DNA of 35,063 nt from CAZSWR01 sp964610885. GTDB lineage: Bacteria; Bacteroidota; Ignavibacteria; Kapaibacteriales; UBA2268. Position 1 is the first letter of the stretch. Every line of letters begins with the position of its first letter. Of the stretch, positions 8,893-17,106 are shown in pieces. The stretch covers positions 1-35,063 of the forward strand of contig CAZSWR010000030.1 in NCBI GenBank assembly GCA_964610885.1, written 5' to 3'. The translations under genes and the position numbers were made by a program. The notes under the pieces were generated by a model. That model did not search any database. It was not told the DNA's origin and was given only the letters and a program-made list of their open reading frames with translations.

Positions 8893-9907
8893 GGCTGTCC
8901 ACTCTTTCTATTGTCCTCTTGTCGAGGTGGAAAAAAGTTACTGTTAGATTTTTATTTCTTATTCTATTTGAAATCTTTTTTGAAATGCGCAATAACTGTT
9001 CCTTAGCCGGCTGCTCCAAGCGGAGGGAGTCGCGTTCGTAAATGTAATGCCCGGCAAAATAGCCACTTGCGGTTGCCGAATATGAGTTCGTACCTGTACG
9101 GCTGAAAATGCCCGAGGAGTCGATGCCTTGGCGGGTCGCATTCCCGATTAAGTATACTGCTTTGGAATTGCGAAACACGACGGCTTGCGAAAAAATCGGC
9201 AGGGCTACGTCCAAGTGTAGCGGATAGTCTTTGGCGAAATCGATATATTTCTCGATTGTGGATTCGTCGAAGATTGAATTGACCGTTTCGATGCGGCCGG
9301 GGTTGTCTGCGTTGTAGCACATCAGGGTCCCGCGCGCCACCGGCGGCACGCCGCATGAAGATGCGAATTTCACTTGATGCAGCCTTATCGTGGAACTAAG
9401 CACGAGCCGAGGGGCGGCGCTCGCAATCACTTCGAGAATACGGAAATATTTCGAACGGGTCGATTCGGTCCAATCGCAATCGAGTTGTAATTCCTTGATG
9501 AACGAGGAGTCGCGCATGTATTTGACTTTGTTCCAAATCGCGATGGCAAGCTGTTTGATGTTGGTTTCGCTCGTGTTTGCGATCGCTCGCTGGGTGATAT
9601 AGACCACCGGGACAATTTCGATGGAAGAATCACGTGGGAGGCCTTTTATTTCGGCAACGGGCACGACCGCCGCGTCCGGCGCGAAGGAATAGTCCACATC
9701 GAAGAATCGGACGAAGAGCCGCTCCACGCCGAAACGCGAGAGGGTTTCCTTTTCGGACTCGCCGAGCGAAAATTCAGTTTGCCAATAGTAAAACGAAGTG
9801 GACACATCGTGGTGCGTGCGGCTGCAAGAAAGCAAAACAAGCAGAATTGCCGAGCCGAAAACAAGGCTCAGCAAACGATTGAACCATTTGAAACTAATTT
9901 TGCCCAT
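8858..9907 (-). CDS. Putative lipoprotein of unknown function
   Basis: A 349-aa protein from the ATG at 9905-9907; further upstream the frame offers only a TTG start. The N-terminus is a lipoprotein signal with lipobox LLSC (Cys28), so it should be lipid-anchored. The mature part starts with YYWQTEFSLGESEK and FVRFFDVDYSF, and continues with alternating strand/helix segments (LQLDCDWTESTRSKYF, LMCYNADNPG, LDVALPIFSQ), suggesting a TIM-barrel-like, glycosidase-related fold. I recall similar unnamed proteins beside large TPR proteins in Bacteroidota, but could not check this. The overlap with the downstream 912-aa gene supports a functional pair. No catalytic residues are assigned. Confidence 0.75.
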   Translation of the reverse strand: MGKISFKWFNRLLSLVFGSAILLVLLSCSRTHHDVSTSFYYWQTEFSLGESEKETLSRFGVERLFVRFFDVDYSFAPDAAVVPVAEIKGLPRDSSIEIVPVVYITQRAIANTSETNIKQLAIAIWNKVKYMRDSSFIKELQLDCDWTESTRSKYFRILEVIASAAPRLVLSSTIRLHQVKFASSCGVPPVARGTLMCYNADNPGRIETVNSIFDESTIEKYIDFAKDYPLHLDVALPIFSQAVVFRNSKAVYLIGNATRQGIDSSGIFSRTGTNSYSATASGYFAGHYIYERDSLRLEQPAKEQLLRISKKISNRIRNKNLTVTFFHLDKRTIERVDSHEIESILDCYR

Positions 9908-10087
9908 ATAATGACCGGTCAACTTCGAAATACTATGGAAAACAATCCGGGCCGATTTAAACTCTTTTCAGAATTAGATGATGAGCCGTAACTGTCTCGG
10001 TTGCCACGAGAATCATTACGGACATAAAAAACTAATCAAGTGAAAGATCTTCGCTTAACAGATCGAGGGCCAATATTTAGGCCCCGA

Positions 10088-11980
10088 TTACTCCAAATAC
10101 GTGTAGCCATAGAGGCCGGAGCGGTAGTTCGAGAGGAACTCCTTGCCCTCGAGGGCTGTGATTTTGCCTTCCTTGACTGACGAAGTAACCCATGTCTCCA
10201 TTTTCCGAACCAAAGATTTCGCGTTGTATTGCACGTAGTCCAGCACTTCGGCAATTGTTTCGCCGTCGATGATTTGCTGAATATCGTAGCCGGATCCGTC
10301 CACGGTGATGTGCACGGCGTTCGTATCGCCGAACAGGTTGTGAAGGTCTCCCAAGATTTCTTGGTAAGCCCCGACGAGGAATACACCGAGATAGTACGGA
10401 TCGTTGCTTTTCAGTTCGTGAATCGGGAGGTAGTGCGAGAAATTTTTCACACCGATGAAGTGGTCAATTTTGCCATCGCTGTCGCAGGTTATGTCTTGCA
10501 GTGTCCCGACGCGCGTTGGGCGTTCGTTCAGCTTGTGGATCGGGATGATAGGGAAGATCTGGTCGATCGCCCAAGCGTCCGGCAGGGACTGGAACAGAGA
10601 GAAATTGCAGAAATATTTATCGGCGAGCAGTTTCGAGAGAGCGCGCAGCTCTTCGGGGGCGTGTTTCAGCTCTTGGGCCATGTCGTGGATCTCTTGGGCG
10701 ACGCTCCAATACAGCTTTTCGATCTGGGCGCGGGTCTTCAGGCCCAGGATGCCGAAGCTGAAGCGGTCGAGCGCTTCTTCGCGGATCTGTTGGGCGTCGT
10801 GCCACGCCTCGAACATGTTGGACTGGTTCAGCGATTGGTACACCTGGTAGAGATCCTTGACCTGTTCGTGGTCGTTTTCGTCCACTTTGTCCTCTTCGTC
10901 GTCCCACGATGGCACCTTTGCGGTTTCGAGCACGTCGAAGACCAAGACGGAGTGGTGCGCAGTGAGCGACCGGCCGGACTCGGTAACCACGTTCGGGTGC
11001 GAAAGCCCGTTTTTGTCGCAGGCGTCTTGGATCATCGAGATGGCATCGTTCGCATACTCTTGGATGGAATAGTTAATGCTGCTCGGGTTCGAGGTGCGCG
11101 TGCCGTCGTAGTCCACGCCCAGCCCGCCGCCTATATCGACGAATTCGATATTGCAGCCCATTTTCTTTAGTTCCACGTAGAACTGGGAGCATTCGCGCAG
11201 TCCGCTTTTGATCTTCCGAATTTTTGTGATTTGCGAGCCGAGGTGGAAGTGGATCAATCGGATGAAATCCAATGCTTTGTTGTCCTTGGCTATTTCGATT
11301 GCTTCGAGCAGTTCGCTTGAATTCAGTCCGAACTTGCTTTGGTCGCCGCCACTGTCTTCCCATTTGCCGCTGCCGCTGCTGGCCAGCTTGATCCGAATGC
11401 CGATATTAGGCTTCACTTTGAGCCGTTTGGCGATTTTGATGATGAGCTTCAGTTCGTTCAGCTTTTCGACGACGATGAAAATCTGTTTGCCCATTTTCTG
11501 GGCGAGCAGAGCCAATTCGATAAAGTCTTCGTCTTTATACCCATTGCAAATGATGAGCGCGTCGGGATTGTTCATAATGGCGAGGACTGCGTGCAGTTCG
11601 GGTTTCGAGCCTGCTTCCAGTCCGATATTGAATTTCCGGCCGTAGCGCATGATCTCTTCGACCACTGGGCGCACTTGGTTCACCTTGATCGGGTAGATTG
11701 TGTAGTATTTGCCTTTGAAGCCATACTCTTCGGAGGCGCGGTTGAAGCAATTTGATATGGTTTCGATCCGGTCGTCGAGGATGTCGGGGAACCGAAGCAA
11801 TACGGGCAGCGAGACGTCGCGCACCTGCAATTCGTCGATTATTTCCTTCAAATCGATTTCAGCCGAATCTTTTCTCGGTGTTACGGTAACGTTGCCTTTG
11901 TCATTGACGCCGAAGAACTCGGCACCCCAGCCGTTGATGTTGTACAGCTCGACTGAGTCTTCAATTCTCCATTTTCTCAT
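10088..11980 (-). CDS. speA: Biosynthetic arginine decarboxylase (SpeA)
   Basis: Converts arginine to agmatine and CO2, the first step of the agmatine route to polyamines; a PLP enzyme of the alanine-racemase fold-III group acting in the cytoplasm. Length (630 aa) is typical of SpeA. The PLP lysine lies in TIYPIKVNQVRP (Lys99). Other signatures are GLEAGSKPELHA, HFHLGSQITKIR, DIGGGLGVDYDGTRT and TESGRSLTAHHS, and the C-terminal NLFGDTNAVHI. GGAG (11991-11994) sits 10 nt before the ATG, a clear Shine-Dalgarno. It is alone on its strand with no partner polyamine genes (speB or agmatine deiminase) in the window. Identification is secure. Confidence 0.96.
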   Translation of the reverse strand: MRKWRIEDSVELYNINGWGAEFFGVNDKGNVTVTPRKDSAEIDLKEIIDELQVRDVSLPVLLRFPDILDDRIETISNCFNRASEEYGFKGKYYTIYPIKVNQVRPVVEEIMRYGRKFNIGLEAGSKPELHAVLAIMNNPDALIICNGYKDEDFIELALLAQKMGKQIFIVVEKLNELKLIIKIAKRLKVKPNIGIRIKLASSGSGKWEDSGGDQSKFGLNSSELLEAIEIAKDNKALDFIRLIHFHLGSQITKIRKIKSGLRECSQFYVELKKMGCNIEFVDIGGGLGVDYDGTRTSNPSSINYSIQEYANDAISMIQDACDKNGLSHPNVVTESGRSLTAHHSVLVFDVLETAKVPSWDDEEDKVDENDHEQVKDLYQVYQSLNQSNMFEAWHDAQQIREEALDRFSFGILGLKTRAQIEKLYWSVAQEIHDMAQELKHAPEELRALSKLLADKYFCNFSLFQSLPDAWAIDQIFPIIPIHKLNERPTRVGTLQDITCDSDGKIDHFIGVKNFSHYLPIHELKSNDPYYLGVFLVGAYQEILGDLHNLFGDTNAVHITVDGSGYDIQQIIDGETIAEVLDYVQYNAKSLVRKMETWVTSSVKEGKITALEGKEFLSNYRSGLYGYTYLE

Positions 11981-12019
11981 TAATTGATGCCTCCGAATAA
12001 AAACGTTAAATCAAAAACA

Positions 12020-12027
12020 CAAAAATA
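12020..12027 (-). promoter_or_regulatory. Candidate -7 element for speA
   Basis: Reads TATTTTTG on the minus strand, matching TAnnTTTG, about 40 nt before the speA start. No good TTTG box lies at the expected distance, so this is tentative. Confidence 0.35.
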
Positions 12028-12202
12028 CATGAAAAATATCGTAATGTATATAAATAAAAAGTTAATTGTGAAAATTTTTATTTGCCCATTCATTGCTCGA
12101 ATCTTGGAGGTTTTGGATTGCTCGGCGGGAGAGAGTGGACTCGCGAAAAGGCAGCAAACAGTGAACCCAAAAAGAGGCTTTGATGAAGTGTCATTGGGAG
12201 TC

Positions 12203-12380
12203 AGGGCGAGGTAACCTCGCCCCTACAGCGGCTGTACGTAATTACATGACGCACGAAGTACTTACCAAGACAGTTGCTCGAGTTGTGCAGTATTTGTATT
12301 GCCAGATTGAAGTGCTGACTTTATTGGGATCAATCGCCAGTTTTTGCGCTAAAAGTAGGGGCGAGGTAACCTCGCCCTCA
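12203..12380. repeat. Pair of GTAGGGGC-type palindromes, core C
   Basis: 12203-12226 reads AGGGCGAGGTAACCTCGCCC then CTAC. 12355-12380 reads GTAG then GGGCGAGGTAACCTCGCCC. They are half-truncated at opposite ends, as if in opposite orientation. The ~620 nt between speA and the S9 peptidase gene otherwise contain nothing I can support as a gene. Confidence 0.8.
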
Positions 12381-12555
12381 CCCTATTCAAATATAAGTGA
12401 TTCACAAATAATGCACTTAACAGTGTATCGCAATCAAATCTTGCCGATACTATTTTCCTTCAACAATATAGCATATTTATCGACATAACCTCTGCAATCA
12501 TAACTATTCCGCGCCGCGCCCGCAATTTCGCTTACTCTGTTAGCCGACAATTTTG

Positions 12556-12563
12556 TAACTTTG
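12556..12563 (+). promoter_or_regulatory. Candidate -7 element for the S9 peptidase gene
   Basis: TAACTTTG matches TAnnTTTG and lies 36 nt before the start codon. The upstream TTTG box is not well matched. Confidence 0.35.
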
Positions 12564-12599
12564 TATTAATTGATTTTGTTGGTTTAATTATTTGATTTT

Positions 12600-15359
12600 A
12601 TGGCAAAATATACGAAATTCATACGAAACGCAATGCTTGTATCGTTGATTACGATTGTTGCGCTCGCCGGGGCAAACGCCCAAAAGAAGCAATTCACCTA
12701 TCCCGACATCATGAAGTTCAAAGCGCTTCAATCCGCTGTCGTGTCCTACGATGGTGCCTGGCTGACCTTTATGGAGAAGCCCGAACGTGGCGACCCGGAC
12801 GTTGTTGTACAATCTGTTGATGTCGATTCGATTAAATATATAATCAAAAGAGGTGCTCGACCCAAAATCACGCGCAATGGCCAATGGGTGGCGGCATCGG
12901 TTCAGCCGAAATCCTTGGAACTTGAGAATTTGGAGCGCGGCGCTGACCGCCCGAAAACCGGTATGGCACTGCTGGCCACCGCTTCCGGCCGTACGACGAA
13001 TTTCGATGCAGTCGAACAATTCGAGTTCACGAACGATTCGAAATGGCTCGTGTACCGCTCCGCTGCCGACGACAAAATCAAACCGGACAAAAAGAAGAAA
13101 ACTATCATCGGCCAGAACCTCACGCTGCGCCAGTTGGAAACAGGCTCGGAGCTTACTTTCAACTTTGTGAACGATTACGCAATCGATTCGCTTTCGCGCT
13201 ACTTGGCGTATTCCGTGGCCGATCCCGACAAAAAGCATAATGGCGTCTATATCGTGAACTTGAACGGCGGACTGATGCCCACCAAGATTTCCGATTCGTC
13301 CTCGGCCTATTTCTCCGAATTGCTTTGGAACAATTCCAAAGCCATCCTTGCTTTCATTTCCGCCAAGGCTCGCAAAGACGACGATGCGGATACTTGCTCC
13401 GTTAACCTTTGGAATGCTTCCACGCAAACCCTACAAACGATTATCAAACCCACTGACGCCCCCGCTAACTTCTTCGTTCCCTTCAAAAACCATTTGCAAT
13501 GGACGAAAGACGGCGAGCGGCTCTACTTCGGATTCAAACCGGCAAAAGATACAGCTCTCTTCGAAGAGAAAGTTACTTTCGCCGATTCCACATTCTACGA
13601 CGAAAATACGATACTGAAAAAAGTCGATGGCGATGTGTGGCACTGGAACGACCCACGCATCAAAACCGTGCAAAAAGTCTGGTGGAAACAAAACAAAGAC
13701 CGCGTCTTCAACTCGGTGTACCACCTCGGGCTGAACAAAATGGTGGTGCTCGCCACGAACGAAATGCCCGACCTTTTGCCCTCGGAGAATCCTAACTATG
13801 CCCTCGGCTACGACGACCAACCGTACCTGAAAGAAGCCACCTGGGAGGGCGATTACCAAGACGTCTATGCAGTGAACCTGATGACGGGCGACAAGAAAAT
13901 CATCAAGAAACATTTAGAAGACAACGCATACATCTCTCCGGCAGGGAAATATGCAGTTTACTTCTTCGAAAAGAATTGGTACCTGTACGATTTCGCCTTG
14001 GACACGACTACGAAACTCACTGAAAAGACAAACGCCATATTCTACGACGACGAATCCGACGTCCCGAACGAACCGGGCAGCTTCGGAATCGCCGGATGGA
14101 TGGAAAACGACGACGCCGTCATTATTAATTCCAAATACGACCTTTACAAGTTCTACACCGGACGTGGCAATGCTTTCGTGAACATCACCGGCGGCGATGG
14201 GCTGGCCCGCGAGGTATCTTTCCGCGTGCGCAAGCTGGACCCCGATGCCGTTTACTTCAAAAAGAACGAAACGCTCATCCTTTCCGCAATCTACGATAAA
14301 ACCAAAGAAAACGTCTATTTCACATGCAACACAGACGCCATCGGCACCGACACGCTGATCTACGGCAAAAAACGCTTCCGCATCGTCGATAAAGCACGCT
14401 GGGCCAATCGTTATTTCTTCCTGCGCGAGGACTACAACGAGTTCCCCGACGTTTGGGTTACCGATTCGACCTTCAAGAAATCGCGCCGCCTGACCGACGT
14501 CAATCCGCAGATGAAAGAATTCCTCTGGGGCACGCCCGAACTCGTGAACTGGACGAACGACCTTGGCGAGAAACTCCAAGGCTATATCATCAAGCCGGAG
14601 AACTTCGACCCGGCGAAGCGCTACCCGGTCGTGGTCTATTTCTATGAGAGATATTCCGATATGCTGTATTATTTCTCGCAACCATACACCGGCCACCGCC
14701 TCTGCTGGCAGCAATACGCAGGCGATGGATACATTATGTTCATGCCGGACGTCAAATATAAAGTCGGCGCACCGGGCGAATCTGCCCTTCGCTGCATCAC
14801 TTCGGGAATTCACCACTTGGTGGGCCTTGGCTACGCGGATTCGGCTGCAATCGGCGTTTGGGGCCACTCTTGGAGCGGATACCAAACAGCATACATGATC
14901 AACAGGACCAATATGTTCAAGGCAGCCGTCGCCGGCGCAACGGTTGGGAATATGACCAGCGCCTACAGCGGATTGCGCCACGAATCCGGCCGCGCCCGCC
15001 AATTCCAATACGAACACGGCCAGAGCCGCATTGGCGGCACGCTTTGGGATTCGCTCGCGAATTATATCGACAATTCGCCGATATTCGGAGCGAACAAGGC
15101 ACGCACGCCGCTACTGATTATGGCCGGAGACGAAGACCAGATGGTTCCCTGGCAGCAAAGCATCGAAATCTACCTGGCGATGCGCCGCCTCGAGAAGAAT
15201 TGCATCTTCCTCCAATACCACGGCGAGCCGCACTGGCCCGAAAAGTATCCGAACCGCCTGGACTACGCCAAGAAGATCAAAGAATTCTTCGATACGTACC
15301 TGAAGGACAAACCCGCCCCCGAATGGATCCTGGACGGCGTGGAATACAAAGGCAAATAA
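12600..15359 (+). CDS. S9 family peptidase (DPP IV/prolyl-oligopeptidase type), exported
   Basis: A 919-aa serine peptidase. Residues 1-27 are a signal peptide (ends ANAQ), so it acts in the periplasm or outside; there is no T9SS tail. The long middle part is consistent with the beta-propeller of S9 enzymes. The C-terminal alpha/beta-hydrolase domain carries the triad: nucleophile Ser757 in GHSWSGYQTAYM, Asp846 in AGDEDQMVPWQQS, and His878 in YHGEPHWPEK. The context FKAAVAGATVGNMTSAYSG and QSRIGGTLWDS is typical of the Bacteroidota branch. One oddity: the nucleophile motif usually reads GHSWGG, and here the second Gly is Ser759. Family members remove dipeptides or short peptides in protein catabolism. 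Single gene with a strong terminator. Confidence 0.9.
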   Translation: MAKYTKFIRNAMLVSLITIVALAGANAQKKQFTYPDIMKFKALQSAVVSYDGAWLTFMEKPERGDPDVVVQSVDVDSIKYIIKRGARPKITRNGQWVAASVQPKSLELENLERGADRPKTGMALLATASGRTTNFDAVEQFEFTNDSKWLVYRSAADDKIKPDKKKKTIIGQNLTLRQLETGSELTFNFVNDYAIDSLSRYLAYSVADPDKKHNGVYIVNLNGGLMPTKISDSSSAYFSELLWNNSKAILAFISAKARKDDDADTCSVNLWNASTQTLQTIIKPTDAPANFFVPFKNHLQWTKDGERLYFGFKPAKDTALFEEKVTFADSTFYDENTILKKVDGDVWHWNDPRIKTVQKVWWKQNKDRVFNSVYHLGLNKMVVLATNEMPDLLPSENPNYALGYDDQPYLKEATWEGDYQDVYAVNLMTGDKKIIKKHLEDNAYISPAGKYAVYFFEKNWYLYDFALDTTTKLTEKTNAIFYDDESDVPNEPGSFGIAGWMENDDAVIINSKYDLYKFYTGRGNAFVNITGGDGLAREVSFRVRKLDPDAVYFKKNETLILSAIYDKTKENVYFTCNTDAIGTDTLIYGKKRFRIVDKARWANRYFFLREDYNEFPDVWVTDSTFKKSRRLTDVNPQMKEFLWGTPELVNWTNDLGEKLQGYIIKPENFDPAKRYPVVVYFYERYSDMLYYFSQPYTGHRLCWQQYAGDGYIMFMPDVKYKVGAPGESALRCITSGIHHLVGLGYADSAAIGVWGHSWSGYQTAYMINRTNMFKAAVAGATVGNMTSAYSGLRHESGRARQFQYEHGQSRIGGTLWDSLANYIDNSPIFGANKARTPLLIMAGDEDQMVPWQQSIEIYLAMRRLEKNCIFLQYHGEPHWPEKYPNRLDYAKKIKEFFDTYLKDKPAPEWILDGVEYKGK

Positions 15360-15383
15360 CCATCCCACGAGCTGACAAACTGC

Positions 15384-15422
15384 AAAAAGCCCTGTCCGAT
15401 TGTTTCGGCAGGGCTTTTTTCC
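15384..15422 (+). terminator. Rho-independent terminator after S9 peptidase gene
   Basis: AAAGCCCTG (from 15385) pairs with CAGGGCTTT, and a T-run follows to 15420; it begins about 25 nt after the stop. Confidence 0.8.
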
Positions 15423-15427
15423 TTACT

Positions 15428-15530
15428 GTAGGGGCGGGTTCGGAACCCAGCCGAGGATTTGCTGATGTGATGATGTGGTGATTGTCTGAACTGTGATTCT
15501 TGTTATTAGAATGATTAAATGAATTATACT
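15428..15530. repeat. Core-B palindrome plus dispersed AT-rich repeat
   Basis: 15428-15452 is a core-B element (GTAGGGGCGGGTTCGGAACCC, right arm degenerate). It is followed by GCTGATGTGATGATGTGG simple repeat, and then by a segment (about 15480-15525) that is close to the reverse complement of 21121-21170, including GTCTGAACTGTGATTC. Confidence 0.7.
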
Positions 15531-15651
15531 GTAGGGGCACGGCACGCCGTGCCTTTTTTTCCATGAAGCCTGCCAGAAAGGGAACTCATCCGATGACTAC
15601 CAAAGTAGTAATTTTAACTACGGATAAATGCCCGCGAGTCATCGGATGAGT
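15531..15651 (+). repeat. Composite palindrome unit, copy 1
   Basis: Starts as a core-A element (GTAGGGGCACGGC, GCCGTGCC) ending in seven T, passes through a GCCTGCCAGAAAGGGA spacer, then a long hairpin with 15-bp perfect arms ACTCATCCGATGACT (15584-15598) and its complement (15637-15651). The same order occurs on the other strand at 20914-21030. Confidence 0.8.
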
Positions 15652-15665
15652 ATTAGACTTCCAAT

Positions 15666-15690
15666 GTAGGGGCGGGTTCGGAACCCGGCC
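15666..15690. repeat. GTAGGGGC-type palindrome, core B
   Basis: GTAGGGGCGGGTTCGGAACCC followed by a degenerate right arm. It lies about 90 nt past the 3' end of the minus-strand SecB-like gene. Confidence 0.75.
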
Positions 15691-15780
15691 GGATGTGCGA
15701 TTATACAATTTTTTAGTAGCAAAAGTTTCAAAGGCAAAAGAGTTTGATGCAAGAAAGATAACTATCCTAACTGGATATTC

Positions 15781-16209
15781 TTACTTTATCAACGGTAATA
15801 CTAATGGCGGAATTCCGAATCTGGCCGTAGTACTATTGACAAACTCTCGAATATATGGTGTTGCGATTATGAACAAAGAGTTATCTTTAAAAATATCAAA
15901 GAAATCATCATTAAAAACATCAGCACCTGTAAACTCCAGAAGAAATTCAACTTGAATTTCAAATATTGATACTTTGTTTATAGCTTTTACTGTGGATTTA
16001 AAAAAGACATTGACAGTATCACTTGCATTTTCAATTTCGAATTTCGGATTTGTTTTAATATCAATTTTGATAGGTTCTTGAATCTGATAACCTTTAAGTT
16101 TAACAACATCTAATTTACATTTTGATGCTATCATTCTGATGTTAATTAGATTAACTTTATTTAATATTTCCTTATATTGTGCTGGTTGCAACTTATATTC
16201 TTTTTTCAT
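15781..16209 (-). CDS. SecB-like chaperone of a toxin-antitoxin module
   Basis: A 142-aa protein last in a three-gene operon. The C-terminus reads FIIATPYIREFVNSTTARFG then IPPLVLP, closely following the SecB signature (LFPYAREIVSNLVTRGGFPPL...LP); length and the central beta-rich part (FEIQVEFLLEF) also fit SecB. SecB proteins are cytoplasmic tetrameric holdase chaperones. When encoded next to toxin-antitoxin genes they act as dedicated chaperones that stabilise the antitoxin (TAC systems, known from Mycobacterium tuberculosis). The gene starts 5 nt after the HicB-like gene, so co-expression is expected. That this copy serves the antitoxin and not general export is inferred from position only. 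Confidence 0.8.
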   Translation of the reverse strand: MKKEYKLQPAQYKEILNKVNLINIRMIASKCKLDVVKLKGYQIQEPIKIDIKTNPKFEIENASDTVNVFFKSTVKAINKVSIFEIQVEFLLEFTGADVFNDDFFDIFKDNSLFIIATPYIREFVNSTTARFGIPPLVLPLIK

Positions 16210-16214
16210 ATTTA

Positions 16215-16718
16215 TTATCCTACTTTCGAATAATCGCCATCAACAATTTTTAATTCGGGCTTCTCGTAATTTGATTGGTAATTGGCGAATTTACAATTCT
16301 CACATTTGTCATTATTCTTAGTTAATATTGACATCATTTCTTCCATTGTTGACTCTTTCTCTAACAGACTAACTAAATAAGTATTCAAACTAATGCCATT
16401 TCTCTTCGCTGAAACAGCCAGTTGTTTGTGCATATCTTTAGGCATTCTTAGAACTGTTCGTCCGCTAAATATCTCTTCTTCAATACTTTCGTCATCTTGT
16501 TCCTTTGGTAGTTCAATGCCTTTATCTTTGTACTCTTGAACAAAATAAGCTAAGACATCGCATAAATTGCTGTACGCCTCTTCAAAAGTATCTCCGTATG
16601 CGCGACAAGATAATTTCCCTAAAACTGGAATAAAGAGATTGTAACCACCTTCTTCATCGTCAGGAAGCTGTTGAACTACGTAGGAGTATCCCAAAATTTT
16701 TATTATATCTTCCTTCAT
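16215..16718 (-). CDS. hicB: HicB-family antitoxin with C-terminal extension
   Basis: A 167-aa protein. Residues ~1-70 match the HicB partial RNase-H-like fold (EEGGYNLFIPVLG, AYGDTFEEAYSNL, IELP). Residues ~86-121 are a ribbon-helix-helix DNA-binding segment (SGRTVLRMPKDMHKQLAVSA, then NGISLNTYLVSLLEKE). HicB proteins neutralise HicA and repress their own operon. Residues 122-167 are an extra tail with a CENC motif and several Tyr/Phe, longer than I expect for HicB and in the place where chaperone-addiction regions occur in TAC antitoxins. Its ATG overlaps the toxin stop by one base (TAATG), a sign of tight coupling. Family call good; role of the tail is inference. Confidence 0.82.
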   Translation of the reverse strand: MKEDIIKILGYSYVVQQLPDDEEGGYNLFIPVLGKLSCRAYGDTFEEAYSNLCDVLAYFVQEYKDKGIELPKEQDDESIEEEIFSGRTVLRMPKDMHKQLAVSAKRNGISLNTYLVSLLEKESTMEEMMSILTKNNDKCENCKFANYQSNYEKPELKIVDGDYSKVG

Positions 16719-17008
16719 TATATATTCTCCTCTAATCGTTTTATTGCTTTGACAATGTCTTTTAAATAAACAGGCTTTACGTGTCTTCCATTCTTTGATG
16801 GAATTATTAGTTTGGGCATATCTTTATTGATGCCACTTATTCCGATAAAAGAATCATCCTCGACATATAAATTATGAGATCCTGTATTTGAATTACGTCC
16901 CCATTTCCCGGGAAAGAACTCGTCAAGGATTTGGATAACTTCATTTAAGTCTGCTTCTTGTTTGCCGTTAGCCCATTTTTCAAGTATGTTTTTAAATTTC
17001 CTTTTCAT
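16718..17008 (-). CDS. hicA: HicA-like toxin (putative mRNA interferase)
   Basis: A 96-aa protein from the ATG at 17006-17008; the frame is open a further 11 codons upstream but a promoter sits there, and MKRKFKNILEKW is a natural N-terminus. HicA toxins are small dsRBD-fold proteins that cleave mRNA using one His. The matching motif is NTGSHNLYVED, with His45 as the expected catalytic residue, followed by a strand and basic loop (LIIPSKNGRHVKPVYLKDIV) that corresponds to the usual IPxH..G..K end of HicA. It is somewhat longer than the shortest HicA proteins. First gene of a toxin-antitoxin-chaperone operon. Call rests on these motifs plus the HicB neighbour. Confidence 0.75.
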   Translation of the reverse strand: MKRKFKNILEKWANGKQEADLNEVIQILDEFFPGKWGRNSNTGSHNLYVEDDSFIGISGINKDMPKLIIPSKNGRHVKPVYLKDIVKAIKRLEENI

Positions 17009-17017
17009 ATATACACT

Positions 17018-17049
17018 CAAATATACTACATATAATATCAAATGTCAAA
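17018..17049 (-). promoter_or_regulatory. Bacteroidota-type promoter of the TAC operon
   Basis: On the minus strand TTTG (17046-17049), 20-nt spacer, TATATTTG (17018-17025): an exact TTTG/TAnnTTTG match. Transcription would begin only a few bases before the hicA ATG. A second TATATTTG at 17046-17053 overlaps the upstream box, giving a direct repeat that could be the HicB operator. Confidence 0.6.
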
Positions 17050-17106
17050 TATATTATTTAGAAAATATAAGCATTGTCAAATTGATTTTATACTTCTTCA
17101 GGATTT

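Noticed and set aside
10229..11170. Long open frame (313 codons) on the plus strand
   Set aside because: It lies antisense inside speA, and its translation has no domain-like pattern; it is a by-product of speA codon use. The same applies to 13914-15017 (-) inside the S9 peptidase gene and 7381-8340 (+) inside the helical-repeat gene.
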